Source: Gemmobacter nectariphilus DSM 15620
Lineage (GTDB): Bacteria; Pseudomonadota; Alphaproteobacteria; Rhodobacterales; Rhodobacteraceae
DNA length: 64,000 nt
Assembly: GCF_000429765.1 (NCBI RefSeq)
Contig: NZ_AUCM01000004.1
Span: 62,001 to 126,000, forward strand
Direction: 5' to 3'
Positions within the stretch are counted from its first letter, which is position 1. Every line of letters begins with the position of its first letter. The position numbers and the translations under genes are program-made. Shown here one piece after another: positions 33,209 through 41,490 of the stretch. The notes below the pieces were generated by a model. The model did not search any database, was not told the origin of the DNA, and saw nothing but the letters and a program-made list of their open reading frames with translations.

Positions 33209-34628
33209 CGGGCGCAATCCAATCGTCAAACCCGAAGGCCAGATAGTCGCGGGCATAGGCCTCGCGCGCGGCGGCCTGATGGTCGGGGGTGACGATGGCG
33301 GACAGTGGATGGCCGGGCAAGGCTGGATCGTCGGGCAGGGCAGGGCAGGGCACCCCCACCTCGGCGGCCAGAAAGCCAAGACCCTCGGCCAGCCGATCCT
33401 CGCGCAGCAGGGCATCGGGCGGAAGCTGCGTCGAAAACCCCTGCACAACCGCCATCTGGCTGGCCCAGGATGCGTCGATCCGCACCGAGGTCTGCCCGGC
33501 CAGATTACCCCGCAGGAAGCCGAGGAACTTCAGGAACGCCTCGGCCTGCGCCTCGGGGGTCAGCTTGTGGAGCTTGTCGGGGGGCGGCAGGTCCAGCTTC
33601 CAGGCGCGTTTCAGCACGCCGCGCACCTCGCCGGCAGCGCCGGACAGGATGCGTTCGGCAAAGGCGGCATGGGCGCGGGCCAGCGGGTGGCGCAGCACGG
33701 TAAAGCTGCGCGCGCCGGGATTGGCCTTTTGCCACTGTTTCAGCGCCTTTTGGTTCATGCCTTCGGTCAGGCCGGGCGTGGTGCCCAGCCGGGACAGCCA
33801 AAGGCGCACCTGCGCCTCGGGCCCGCCCTTGATCGGCAGATACAGTAGCGGCGCCCCGCCGGCGGCGATGAAACTGGGCACGGCGGCCCCGCGGCGCGGT
33901 TCAAAATTCGGGGTGCGCGACAGGTTGAAACGGTCCAGCCGGGCCAGGCCCTGGGCCATTTCTGCCGGGTTCTCGACCAGATCTTCCAGCGGTTCGGGGT
34001 TCTGTTTCTTGACGCTGTCGTCCGGCGCCTCCAGCCGGCCCGCAACGCCCAGGAACGCCGCCAGCCCGTTCAGCACCGCCACATCGCCCACATCCTCATA
34101 GCCGATCCAGAAGGCCGATTGCCCGCTGGTCTGAAGGCTCCGCAGGATATGCAGCTGGAAATCCTGCAAGGCGGTCACATGGGCCTCGAACTCGATGGCG
34201 TCAAAGCGCGCGCGCCCTTCGCGCCGGCGGCGCGCATCGCCCAGCTTCCACTGGCCGGTGGCCTTGGCGATCTTCAGCGAGACATAGCTTTCCAGTGGAT
34301 TGCGCGTCAGCACCACCTTGGCGCAGCGCGGATCGGCCAGCATCCGGGCCAGCACCCGCGGGTCATGGTCGTGGAAAAAGCGAAAGCCCGACAGCCCGTC
34401 GGTCGCCGCCTCCATCGCGCGCAGCAGCGCGAAGGGGTCATCCTCGCGCATCTCCAGGCTGATGCCCAGATAGTCGAGGCAATCCTTCTTGCCGATGAAA
34501 TGCGGGTTGAACGCTTCGCCATGACAGGTCACGCCAGGCAGGGCGTTGAGGTTCGCTTCGAGAAAGTTCGATCCCGTGCGCATGTCGGCCAGCACGATGA
34601 AACGGTCGAAGGGCCGGGCAGGGGGCAT
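33201..34628 (-). CDS. Two-domain sulfotransferase-like protein
   Basis: A 475-residue protein that seems to hold two sulfotransferase-like halves. The first (residues ~1-230) is Stf0-like: '[19 protein letters not shown]' is the PAPS 5'-phosphosulfate loop and '[17 protein letters not shown]' the 3'-phosphate motif. The second (~245-475) has '[10 protein letters not shown]', '[20 protein letters not shown]' and 'AVVQGF' reminiscent of the Sulfotransfer_2 family. It would transfer sulfate from PAPS to a carbohydrate or lipid. It starts the minus-strand end of a glycosyltransferase group and is only 3 bases from the next one, so sulfation of that glycan is likely. Confidence 0.8.
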   Translation of the reverse strand: MPPARPFDRFIVLADMRTGSNFLEANLNALPGVTCHGEAFNPHFIGKKDCLDYLGISLEMREDDPFALLRAMEAATDGLSGFRFFHDHDPRVLARMLADPRCAKVVLTRNPLESYVSLKIAKATGQWKLGDARRRREGRARFDAIEFEAHVTALQDFQLHILRSLQTSGQSAFWIGYEDVGDVAVLNGLAAFLGVAGRLEAPDDSVKKQNPEPLEDLVENPAEMAQGLARLDRFNLSRTPNFEPRRGAAVPSFIAAGGAPLLYLPIKGGPEAQVRLWLSRLGTTPGLTEGMNQKALKQWQKANPGARSFTVLRHPLARAHAAFAERILSGAAGEVRGVLKRAWKLDLPPPDKLHKLTPEAQAEAFLKFLGFLRGNLAGQTSVRIDASWASQMAVVQGFSTQLPPDALLREDRLAEGLGFLAAEVGVPCPALPDDPALPGHPLSAIVTPDHQAAAREAYARDYLAFGFDDWIAPVR

Positions 34629-34631
34629 GTC

Positions 34632-36329
34632 TTATTTCACCAGATAGGGGCGCGCGCGGCGGTTGGTGGCAGGTGCCGGATCCTCGCCAAGCGGGATGTC
34701 GCCGACCAGCGTGGGCTGCATCCCCTGATTGCGCAGATCCTGAATGAAGCGGCCAAAGCCGGTCAGATCGGCAAGCCGTGGCGCCTCGGCCAGACGGCGC
34801 AGGGCGTTGGGGCTGATTTCATCCACGATGGTCTGCAAGGGCTCCATCGGGTTTTCCAGAAATTCGGCCAGGTTCCAGATGCGCACCCGCGCCTTGGCGT
34901 GATGGCTGCGCAAGATGGCGATATGGTCGGATTCGATCTTCTGAAGCCGCGCCGCCTCGCGCCGCAGGTCCGAGAACTCGCCCTTGGCGCGGAACACCCG
35001 CACCGCCCAGGCCCCGGTGATGACCGAGATCTGCGCGTTCGGATCCATTGTCATGAACCAGCTGATGTCCTGGTTATCGCGCGGGCCGAACTGAAAGCAC
35101 TGACGTTCCCCGCGCGTGTTCCAGATCAGCGAGGTCAGGAACAGCCGCGGATCATAGTCGCGCAAGGCGGCACTGTCCGACAGGCAGCCGTTATAGATCG
35201 TCTCGCCCCCGGCGAAATGCACGCGGTCGGGCGCAAACAGATGGCCATGCACCCGCCCGCCGATGGTTTTCGACAGCCAGCTGTCGAAATCCTCGAACAG
35301 GTCGGCAAAGCCTTCGAACACCGAATAGGGCTGCGCGGTGCGGCCGTTTTCCCAGCCATCGCGCGGAAAGCGGCTTTGCATGTAAAGCCCCGCCCGCCCG
35401 CGCACGCGCCGTTCCGTCGCCTTGGAAAACAGCCGGTCGATCTTGCCGGGGCTTGGCTCGGCTCGCGGCTGGTCGGCAAGGGCGCCGGACAGGAATTCGC
35501 GGTAAAGCCGGTTCGCCTGGGGCCAGATCTTGCGCGCGACAAAGCAGTCCGACCGGCGCAGCAGTTGCAGGTGATCGTCATAGAAGATGTGCGGCTTGCC
35601 CTGATGGTCGAATTTGGACAGCGTCAGCGAGCGGCTTTCCACCCGGGTGGAATGCACGCGCACAAGGGTCTGGAAATAGCTTTCATCTGGGATCCAAACG
35701 CGGCGGAAATAGCGATCGTTCCGCGCGCGGTTCGGATCGTTCACGATGGCCGACAGGGTGGCGCGGGTCAGGCACCACCACTGGCTGCCCAGATGCGGCA
35801 CCAGCCCGGCCGGGATGCGCCGGCGAATCCCCAGCCGGCGTTGCAGATCGACGAAACGGTCGAACAGCCAGCGATGCTTGCGCCAGCTGAACGGAAAGCT
35901 CAGCGTGAACCTTTCGCGGTCCAGCCCGCCGACCGTCCAGCCGACATCGGCGGTGGTCACGCTTTCGATGAAGTCGGTGCGCGGGCGATCGGCCAGATAG
36001 GCCTGCAATTCGTCCACCGGGCGCAGCGGCAGGCACGAACCCGACGCAAGATAGACGTTCTGCACCTGGGGAAATTCGGCCAGCATGGTTTCCGAGGCAT
36101 CCAGCGTGGCCGCCACCAGCCCCCAGCTGCCCCATTCGCACGGGTGACGGCGCGAGAACCGCACATCGGCCACATCGGCCAGATCGCGCACCAGCTTGTC
36201 ATGGGCCCGCGCGCTGACCCGGCTGTCGACATGGATCACCACTGGGCAGCCTGCCTCGGCCCAATACCGCGCCACTTGCGCGGCACGGTGCAGCGCGGTG
36301 TGACAGAGCATGATGAAGCCAAGACTCAT
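34632..36329 (-). CDS. GT14-type (core-2/I-branching) glycosyltransferase with C-terminal extra domain
   Basis: A 565-residue protein. Residues ~1-270 follow the core-2/I-branching GT14 pattern: 'GFIMLCHTALHRAAQVARYWAEAGCPVVIHVDSR', 'FSRRHPCEWGSWGLVAATL', 'VYLASGSCLPLRPV' and 'GSQWWCLTR', 'WIPDESYFQTL'. The C-terminal ~250 residues form a separate domain found with these enzymes in Rhodobacterales (DUF5928-like), of unknown role. It should add a sugar branch to a surface polysaccharide or glycolipid. Its start overlaps the stop of the upstream GT2-type gene by 4 bases. Confidence 0.82.
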   Translation of the reverse strand: MSLGFIMLCHTALHRAAQVARYWAEAGCPVVIHVDSRVSARAHDKLVRDLADVADVRFSRRHPCEWGSWGLVAATLDASETMLAEFPQVQNVYLASGSCLPLRPVDELQAYLADRPRTDFIESVTTADVGWTVGGLDRERFTLSFPFSWRKHRWLFDRFVDLQRRLGIRRRIPAGLVPHLGSQWWCLTRATLSAIVNDPNRARNDRYFRRVWIPDESYFQTLVRVHSTRVESRSLTLSKFDHQGKPHIFYDDHLQLLRRSDCFVARKIWPQANRLYREFLSGALADQPRAEPSPGKIDRLFSKATERRVRGRAGLYMQSRFPRDGWENGRTAQPYSVFEGFADLFEDFDSWLSKTIGGRVHGHLFAPDRVHFAGGETIYNGCLSDSAALRDYDPRLFLTSLIWNTRGERQCFQFGPRDNQDISWFMTMDPNAQISVITGAWAVRVFRAKGEFSDLRREAARLQKIESDHIAILRSHHAKARVRIWNLAEFLENPMEPLQTIVDEISPNALRRLAEAPRLADLTGFGRFIQDLRNQGMQPTLVGDIPLGEDPAPATNRRARPYLVK

Positions 36330-37336
36330 GCCCAGTTCCCCTTGGACATCAGCCCCAGGATTTCAAGCTGACGCCAGTTGATGTATTTCTCGGACCATTT
36401 GCACCACATGTCGGGTTGGGCCTGCAACCCGTTGCGATAGGCGGCATATTCGGCGCTGCCAGCATAGTGTTCGCGCCGCTGCATTTCCTCTTCGGCCTTG
36501 AGGGTCATGGTGTCGAGGAACTTGGCGTGCAGCAGGCAGCCGCTGGCCTTTTCGCCGCCCCAGTCATCATGCGTCAGGTTCAGCCCGCGCGGCAGCAGCA
36601 TATGGGTCGAGCTGACATAGGTATAGCTGCGATGCCAGCGCACCAGCGGGATCTTGTTCAGCGCCGGGGCCTTTTCCGGGGTGGCGGCAAAGAAGGTCCG
36701 GGCGCGCGGGCCGCCCTGAATCCACAGGTTGCCCAGCCGGGGGTTGCGCTTGATCGTGTAATTGCCGCTGTCGAACCAGCAGGCGATCTCGAACGGATCC
36801 TGGCCTTCGTGATAGGGCTGTTCGTCGATCCGGCCCTTGGGATACATGTCCAGCATCATCGCCGCAAAGGCCCGGATCGACGAGGCATCCAGCCAGTCGG
36901 TCAGCGCGCGCAGGGGCCGCGTGTCGCAAAACGGATAGACCAGAAATTCATCGGGATCGACCGTCAGGCACCAGTGGCCATGCCCATACCGGCGCAACAG
37001 CCAGTTCTGCCAGTCCAGCCCGAAGCGGGCGCGCTTGTAGCTGGCGGTCGTCGTCCAGACCGACGCATCGGGCTGGTCGGCCAGCCATTCGCGTGACCCG
37101 TCGTCTGATCCATTGTCGATGACCAGAAAGTGGTTCACGCCCAGCTTGCGGTAGTACTCGAAGAAATAGGGCAGCCGCACCCGTTCGTTGCGCAGGCAGA
37201 CACAGGCCAGGATGTCGGGGCGCCGGATTGCTGCGGTGCGGTCCTGCACGGGCGTCAGCTCGCGCCGGCGCCACAGCGCCCGAAGCCGCCATCGCCTGCG
37301 TTGCAGGCGCATCCGGTAGGAACCGATCAGGCCCAA
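36326..37336 (-). CDS. GT2-type glycosyltransferase, tandem paralogue 1
   Basis: A 336-residue protein of the Glyco_tranf_2_4 group: 'ILACVCLRNERVRLPYFFEYYRKLGVNHFLVIDNGSDDGS' (nucleotide-sugar site) and 'GHWCLTVDPDEFLVYP' (DxD-like). No membrane helix is evident; the N-terminal 30 residues are very Arg-rich and may contact membrane lipid. It is clearly paralogous to the next gene upstream over the whole length. Linked by overlap to the GT14-type gene. Sugar and acceptor unknown. Confidence 0.83.
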   Translation of the reverse strand: MGLIGSYRMRLQRRRWRLRALWRRRELTPVQDRTAAIRRPDILACVCLRNERVRLPYFFEYYRKLGVNHFLVIDNGSDDGSREWLADQPDASVWTTTASYKRARFGLDWQNWLLRRYGHGHWCLTVDPDEFLVYPFCDTRPLRALTDWLDASSIRAFAAMMLDMYPKGRIDEQPYHEGQDPFEIACWFDSGNYTIKRNPRLGNLWIQGGPRARTFFAATPEKAPALNKIPLVRWHRSYTYVSSTHMLLPRGLNLTHDDWGGEKASGCLLHAKFLDTMTLKAEEEMQRREHYAGSAEYAAYRNGLQAQPDMWCKWSEKYINWRQLEILGLMSKGNWA

Positions 37337-37405
37337 GCCACACTCCCAAAGCTGCCCGCAACGGGCTGCGTTTCACATATTAACGCAGGCACTGGTGGCC
37401 TGTGT

Positions 37406-38473
37406 TCAGACCCAGCCCCCGCGCGACATCAGGCCAAGCGCCTCTAGATGCCGCCACCCTTGATAGCGCGCCGATCCCGGGCACCACAAGTCAGGCGCCT
37501 GCGCCAGCGCGTCGTAGTAGCCGTCATACAACGCACTATTGGCAAAATGTTGGCGGCGGGCCTTCTCTTCGACGGACTTTGCGACGATGGTATTAAGAAA
37601 TTTCGTATGCAGCAGAACGCCGGACAGCCGCTCGCCCCCGTCGGTGGCATAGGTTTCATTCAGGCTGCGCGGCAACAGCGTGTGGGTCGAGCTGACATAG
37701 GCATACCGCCAGTGCCATTTCACCAACGGCACCTTGCCCAGCGTCGGGGCCCGGCGCGGATCGGCCGCGAAGAAGTGGCGCGCGCGGGGGCCGCCTTGCA
37801 CCCACAGATTGCCCAGCAGCGGCTGGCGACGCATCACATAATTACCCGAATCGAACCATGGCATGACCGTGGCCGGATCGTCGCCCGGCTGGTGCGGCGC
37901 CGAATCGACCGGACCTTGCGGATACAGATCCAGCATCAGCGCGCCCATGGCCGGCAACCCGCGGTCTTCCATCCAGCCAGTCAGCGCGGGCAGGGGGCGG
38001 GTCTCCCAATGGGGATAGATCAGCAGCTCGTCGGCATCGACTGTCAGGGTCCAGTGATCATGGCCATAGCGCAGCAGCAGCCAGTTCATCCAGTCCATGC
38101 CAAAGCGCGACTGCTTGTAGCCATGGCGGGTGAACCACAGCGACACATCGGGCTGCCCGGCCAGCAAGGCCGCCGTGCCATCGGTGCTGTCGTTGTCGAC
38201 GATCAGAAAATGCGCGACCCCCAGCCGGCGATAGTGGTCGAGGAAATGCGGCAGCCGCTGATCCTCGTTCCGCATCGTGGCAAACAGCAAGATGTCGCCC
38301 CGCCGGATCGCGGTGGTGCGGTTGGCCAGACAGCGCAACTGACGGCGCCTGCGGATGGCCCGCATAAGAAGATAGCGCCTGCGATGCCGCAGGCGCCAGG
38401 CATCCCACAGACGGGACAGACCCGACGCGGACATGTGCTGCGCGGGGGCAGCCGGTGTCCGCGGCGGGGACAT
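37406..38473 (-). CDS. GT2-type glycosyltransferase, tandem paralogue 2
   Basis: A 355-residue paralogue of the preceding entry. It shares 'RRGDILLFATMRNEDQRLPHFLDHYRRLGVAHFLIVDNDSTDGT', 'DHWTLTVDADELLIYP' and the C-terminal 'W.HLEALGLMSRGGW'. The Arg-rich N-terminus is repeated. The start at 38473 has no clear ribosome-binding site; translation may be coupled to galU, whose stop is 7 bases upstream. The 69 bases between the two paralogues hold no clear signal. Confidence 0.82.
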   Translation of the reverse strand: MSPPRTPAAPAQHMSASGLSRLWDAWRLRHRRRYLLMRAIRRRRQLRCLANRTTAIRRGDILLFATMRNEDQRLPHFLDHYRRLGVAHFLIVDNDSTDGTAALLAGQPDVSLWFTRHGYKQSRFGMDWMNWLLLRYGHDHWTLTVDADELLIYPHWETRPLPALTGWMEDRGLPAMGALMLDLYPQGPVDSAPHQPGDDPATVMPWFDSGNYVMRRQPLLGNLWVQGGPRARHFFAADPRRAPTLGKVPLVKWHWRYAYVSSTHTLLPRSLNETYATDGGERLSGVLLHTKFLNTIVAKSVEEKARRQHFANSALYDGYYDALAQAPDLWCPGSARYQGWRHLEALGLMSRGGWV

Positions 38474-38480
38474 GGCGCGT

Positions 38481-39371
38481 TTACTGCGCCGCTTTGGGCA
38501 GCGCGACCATGTGGGTCAGGAAATCGGACAGCTCGTCACGCAGTTCGGGCCGTGCCAGACCAAAGGCAACCGTCGCCTGCAGGAAGCCCGCCTTCGATCC
38601 GCAGTCATAGCGCTGGCCACGGAAGCGGAAGCCATTCACGTTGCCGGCCTCGGTTTCCTCGGCGATGGCGTCGGTCAACTGGATTTCCCCGCCCGCACCC
38701 TGCTTGAGCCGGTTGAGGTTCTGCAGGACCTTCGGCGTCAGGATATAGCGCCCGATCACCGCAAGGTTCGAAGGCGCCGTGCCCTGGGCGGGTTTTTCCA
38801 CCATGCCCTTGACGCGAACCACCGAGCCCATGTCTTCGGCCACGTCCAGAACGCCGTAGGACGATGCCTTGTCGGGGGCGACTTCCATGGCGGCAACCAT
38901 GTTGCCACCGATTTCCTCATACGCCTCGACCATCTGTTGCAGGCAGGGCTTTTCGGCGGCGATCACGTCATCGGGCAGCAGAACGGCAAAGGGTTCGGCA
39001 CCGATCAGCCGGCGGGCACACCACACGGCATGGCCCAGACCCTGCGGGCGGTTCTGCCGGACATAGGCGATGGCGCCCGAATCCATGTTCGTGCTGCGCA
39101 GCTCTTCCAGCAGGTCAGTCTTGCCCTTTTTCTTCAGGGCGTTCTCCAGCTCGGGCGCATCGTCGAAGTAATCCTCGAGCGCGGATTTGCCGCGAGAGGT
39201 CACGAAAATGAATTCCTTGATGCCCGCTGCCCGGGCCTCGTCGATGGCGTATTGAATCAACGGTCGGTCCACCAAAGTCATGATCTCTTTCGGGATCGAC
39301 TTGGTGGCGGGCAGGAAGCGGGTACCAAGCCCGGCTACCGGAAACACCGCCTTCGTGACCTTTTTCTTCAT
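38481..39371 (-). CDS. galU: UTP-glucose-1-phosphate uridylyltransferase
   Basis: A 296-residue enzyme making UDP-glucose from UTP and glucose-1-phosphate. 'AVFPVAGLGTRFLPATKSIPKEIMTLVDRPLIQYAIDEA' is the nucleotidyltransferase signature, with 'AVLLPDDVI' and 'DCGSKAGFLQATVAFGL' later. The start at 39371 is preceded by GAGG; the frame is open a little further upstream. It is the first gene of the run galU-GT2-GT2-GT14-sulfotransferase and would supply the activated sugar for those enzymes. Confidence 0.95.
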   Translation of the reverse strand: MKKKVTKAVFPVAGLGTRFLPATKSIPKEIMTLVDRPLIQYAIDEARAAGIKEFIFVTSRGKSALEDYFDDAPELENALKKKGKTDLLEELRSTNMDSGAIAYVRQNRPQGLGHAVWCARRLIGAEPFAVLLPDDVIAAEKPCLQQMVEAYEEIGGNMVAAMEVAPDKASSYGVLDVAEDMGSVVRVKGMVEKPAQGTAPSNLAVIGRYILTPKVLQNLNRLKQGAGGEIQLTDAIAEETEAGNVNGFRFRGQRYDCGSKAGFLQATVAFGLARPELRDELSDFLTHMVALPKAAQ

Positions 39372-39580
39372 CTCAAATGGTCCTCGGTTTCTTGACCTAT
39401 ACCTTCGGGGCATGTCTCACCGGGCTCTGACGACCCGCACCCTCCAGACCATGAAATTCTGGCGGAAATGAGACTGTGCCCTGACAGGCCGTGAAAACAG
39501 ATCTAGCCAGTCGGCCGCGATGCAGCAATAGCCCGTGTGATCCGGAAATTGCTGCAATGCGGCGACGGGCGGAATGATGC

Positions 39581-40372
39581 CTATTTCAGCACAACGCCCG
39601 GCGCGTAGGCAATGAAGAACGGGTTGTCCCAGCCCGTCTTGCCATAGGCCAGCGGGCTGTGGTCGTCGAATCGCACGACCGAACCGCCTGCGCCGCGCAG
39701 GACCGCATCGCCGGCGGCGGTGTCCCATTCCATGGTGCGGCCAAGTCGGGGGTAAAGATCGGCCTCGCCCGTGGCGACAAGGCAGAACTTCAGGCTGGAC
39801 CCGGCGCTGGTCATGTCCTTCACGGAATATTTCGCGATGTAATCATCGGTCGCCTGGTCGCGGTGCGATTTCGAGGCCACCACCATCAGCGCGCCATTGT
39901 CGGGGCTCGAGACCCGCAGCGCCGACACCGGGCCGGGCGCGTCCTTGGCGAAGGCGCCGGTTTCCTCGACGGCGGTGCCATCGGCGATGGTGTAGAACAG
40001 CCGGTTCTTGGCCGGGGCATAGACCACCCCGCGCAGCGGCACACCGTCCTGCACATAGGCAATGTTCACGGTGAAATCGCCGCGGCGCTGCACGAATTCC
40101 TTGGTGCCGTCCAGCGGATCGACGATCAGGAAGGTGCTCGCGCTCAGGGCGTGGCTGGCGGCCTGTTCTTCGGTGATCAGCGTCACGTCCGGAAAGGCTG
40201 CGCGCAACCCGGCCGAGATCAGCGCATCGGCGGCCTCGTCGGCGGCGGTCACCGGGCTGGAATCGGACTTGGAGCGCACGTCGAAATCGGGCGAATCATA
40301 AATCTCCATGATGGCATCACCCGCCTCGAGCGCGAGGCGCCGCATGACCGAAACCAGCTTGTCGAAATCCAT
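39581..40372 (-). CDS. cysQ: 3'(2'),5'-bisphosphate nucleotidase, inositol monophosphatase family
   Basis: A 263-residue Mg-dependent phosphatase. 'LITEEQ', 'FLIVDPLDGTKEFVQRRGDFTVNIAYV' and 'EWDTAAGDAVLRGAGG' are the metal-binding motifs; the 'DGTKEF' form is typical of CysQ over inositol phosphatases. It hydrolyses 3'-phosphoadenosine 5'-phosphate (PAP), the by-product of PAPS-using sulfotransferases, which fits the sulfotransferase gene 5 kb away. The 209-base gap to galU shows nothing definite. The start at 40372 is the first plausible Met of the family N-terminus. Confidence 0.9.
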   Translation of the reverse strand: MDFDKLVSVMRRLALEAGDAIMEIYDSPDFDVRSKSDSSPVTAADEAADALISAGLRAAFPDVTLITEEQAASHALSASTFLIVDPLDGTKEFVQRRGDFTVNIAYVQDGVPLRGVVYAPAKNRLFYTIADGTAVEETGAFAKDAPGPVSALRVSSPDNGALMVVASKSHRDQATDDYIAKYSVKDMTSAGSSLKFCLVATGEADLYPRLGRTMEWDTAAGDAVLRGAGGSVVRFDDHSPLAYGKTGWDNPFFIAYAPGVVLK

Positions 40373-40504
40373 CCTGTCGCTTCCCTGCGTAAAAACTCTG
40401 CCTTCATCATGCCGCAAAGCGGCCCTAGGGTTATGACCCGTGATAAACGGATCGGCAAGTTGTCGCGGCAAGAATGCCGGGCAGGCGATGGATGCGGAGA
40501 AGCC

Positions 40505-41326
40505 ATGTTCCAGATCGAAAAGCGCAGGACACGCGCAAGCGGTGCGTTCGAACTGCTGGAGCTGATCTTTCACGCCACGGTGCGCAACGTGCGCAAGGGG
40601 CATGGCAACGCCGTGCTGGGCCTGCTGATCAACATCTTCCAGACCGTGCTGATGGTCGCGGTGTTCTACATCATGTTCGATCTGCTGAACCTGCGGCGCA
40701 TGTCGATCCGGGGCGATTTCCTGCTGTATGTCATGTCGGGGGTGTTCCTGTTCATGACGCATACCAAGACGGTCGGCGCCGTCTCGGGGGCCGAGGGGCC
40801 GACCTCGCCCATGATGAAGCACGCGCCGATGAACACGATCGTCGCGATCGCCTCGGCGGCGCTGTCGGCGCTGTATCTGCAAATCCTGTCGGCCTCGCTG
40901 GTGCTGTATTTCTACCATGCGGCCGTGACGCCGCTTTACATCTTCAACCCGGTCGGACTGCTTGGGGTGCTGATGCTGACCTGGCTGTCGGGGGTGGCGG
41001 TCGGCATGGTGTTCCTGGCCGCGCGGCCCTGGGCGCCGGATGTGGTCGGGGTGCTGACCATGATCTATCAGCGGATGAACATGGTGGCCTCGGGAAAGAT
41101 GTTCGTCGTCAACATGTTGCCGGGCTGGATGATCGCGCTGTTCGACTGGAACCCGCTGTTCCACTGCATCGACCAGGCGCGGGGCGAGATGTTTTTGAAC
41201 TACACCCCGCATTACACCACGCTGACCTATCCGCTTTATGTGTCGCTGGCCTGCCTGATGGTCGGGCTGATGGGCGAATTTTACACCCGCCGCCATGCCT
41301 CGGTCAGCTGGGGCGCGGGACGCTGA
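40505..41326 (+). CDS. Polysaccharide-type ABC transporter permease without a partner ATPase nearby
   Basis: A 273-residue inner-membrane protein with about six helices in the ABC2 (KpsM/RfbA) arrangement: 'GLLINIFQTVLMVAVFYIMFDLL', 'GDFLLYVMSGVFLFM', 'LYLQILSASLVLYFYHAA' and a C-terminal 'YPLYVSLACLMVGLMGEF'. Such permeases export capsule or O-antigen glycans with an ATPase. No ATPase gene is adjacent; upstream lies cysQ (divergent) and downstream dnaK. GGAGA stands before the ATG. An export role for the sulfated glycan suggested by the neighbours is inference. Confidence 0.8.
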   Translation: MFQIEKRRTRASGAFELLELIFHATVRNVRKGHGNAVLGLLINIFQTVLMVAVFYIMFDLLNLRRMSIRGDFLLYVMSGVFLFMTHTKTVGAVSGAEGPTSPMMKHAPMNTIVAIASAALSALYLQILSASLVLYFYHAAVTPLYIFNPVGLLGVLMLTWLSGVAVGMVFLAARPWAPDVVGVLTMIYQRMNMVASGKMFVVNMLPGWMIALFDWNPLFHCIDQARGEMFLNYTPHYTTLTYPLYVSLACLMVGLMGEFYTRRHASVSWGAGR

Positions 41327-41353
41327 GGTCGTGAAAATCACACGGGCGTGACA

Positions 41354-41380
41354 CTTGCAGGCCCCATGGCCCCCCCATAT
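41354..41380 (+). promoter_or_regulatory. Heat-shock (RpoH/sigma-32) promoter of dnaK
   Basis: CTTGCA at 41354-41359 and CCCATAT at 41374-41380 are separated by 14 bases. This matches the sigma-32 form CTTG...CCCATnT. It lies ~110 bases before dnaK, the classical RpoH target, in a 164-base spacer. Confidence 0.75.
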
Positions 41381-41490
41381 ATACCCCTCGGAAAGGGAAC
41401 GGGGGCTAGCCTCGGTTCCCGGAACACTGGGATCGGGGCTGGGCGCCGCAACGGGCTCTGCCCCAGCACATCGCCTGAAGAGGAATGAAT

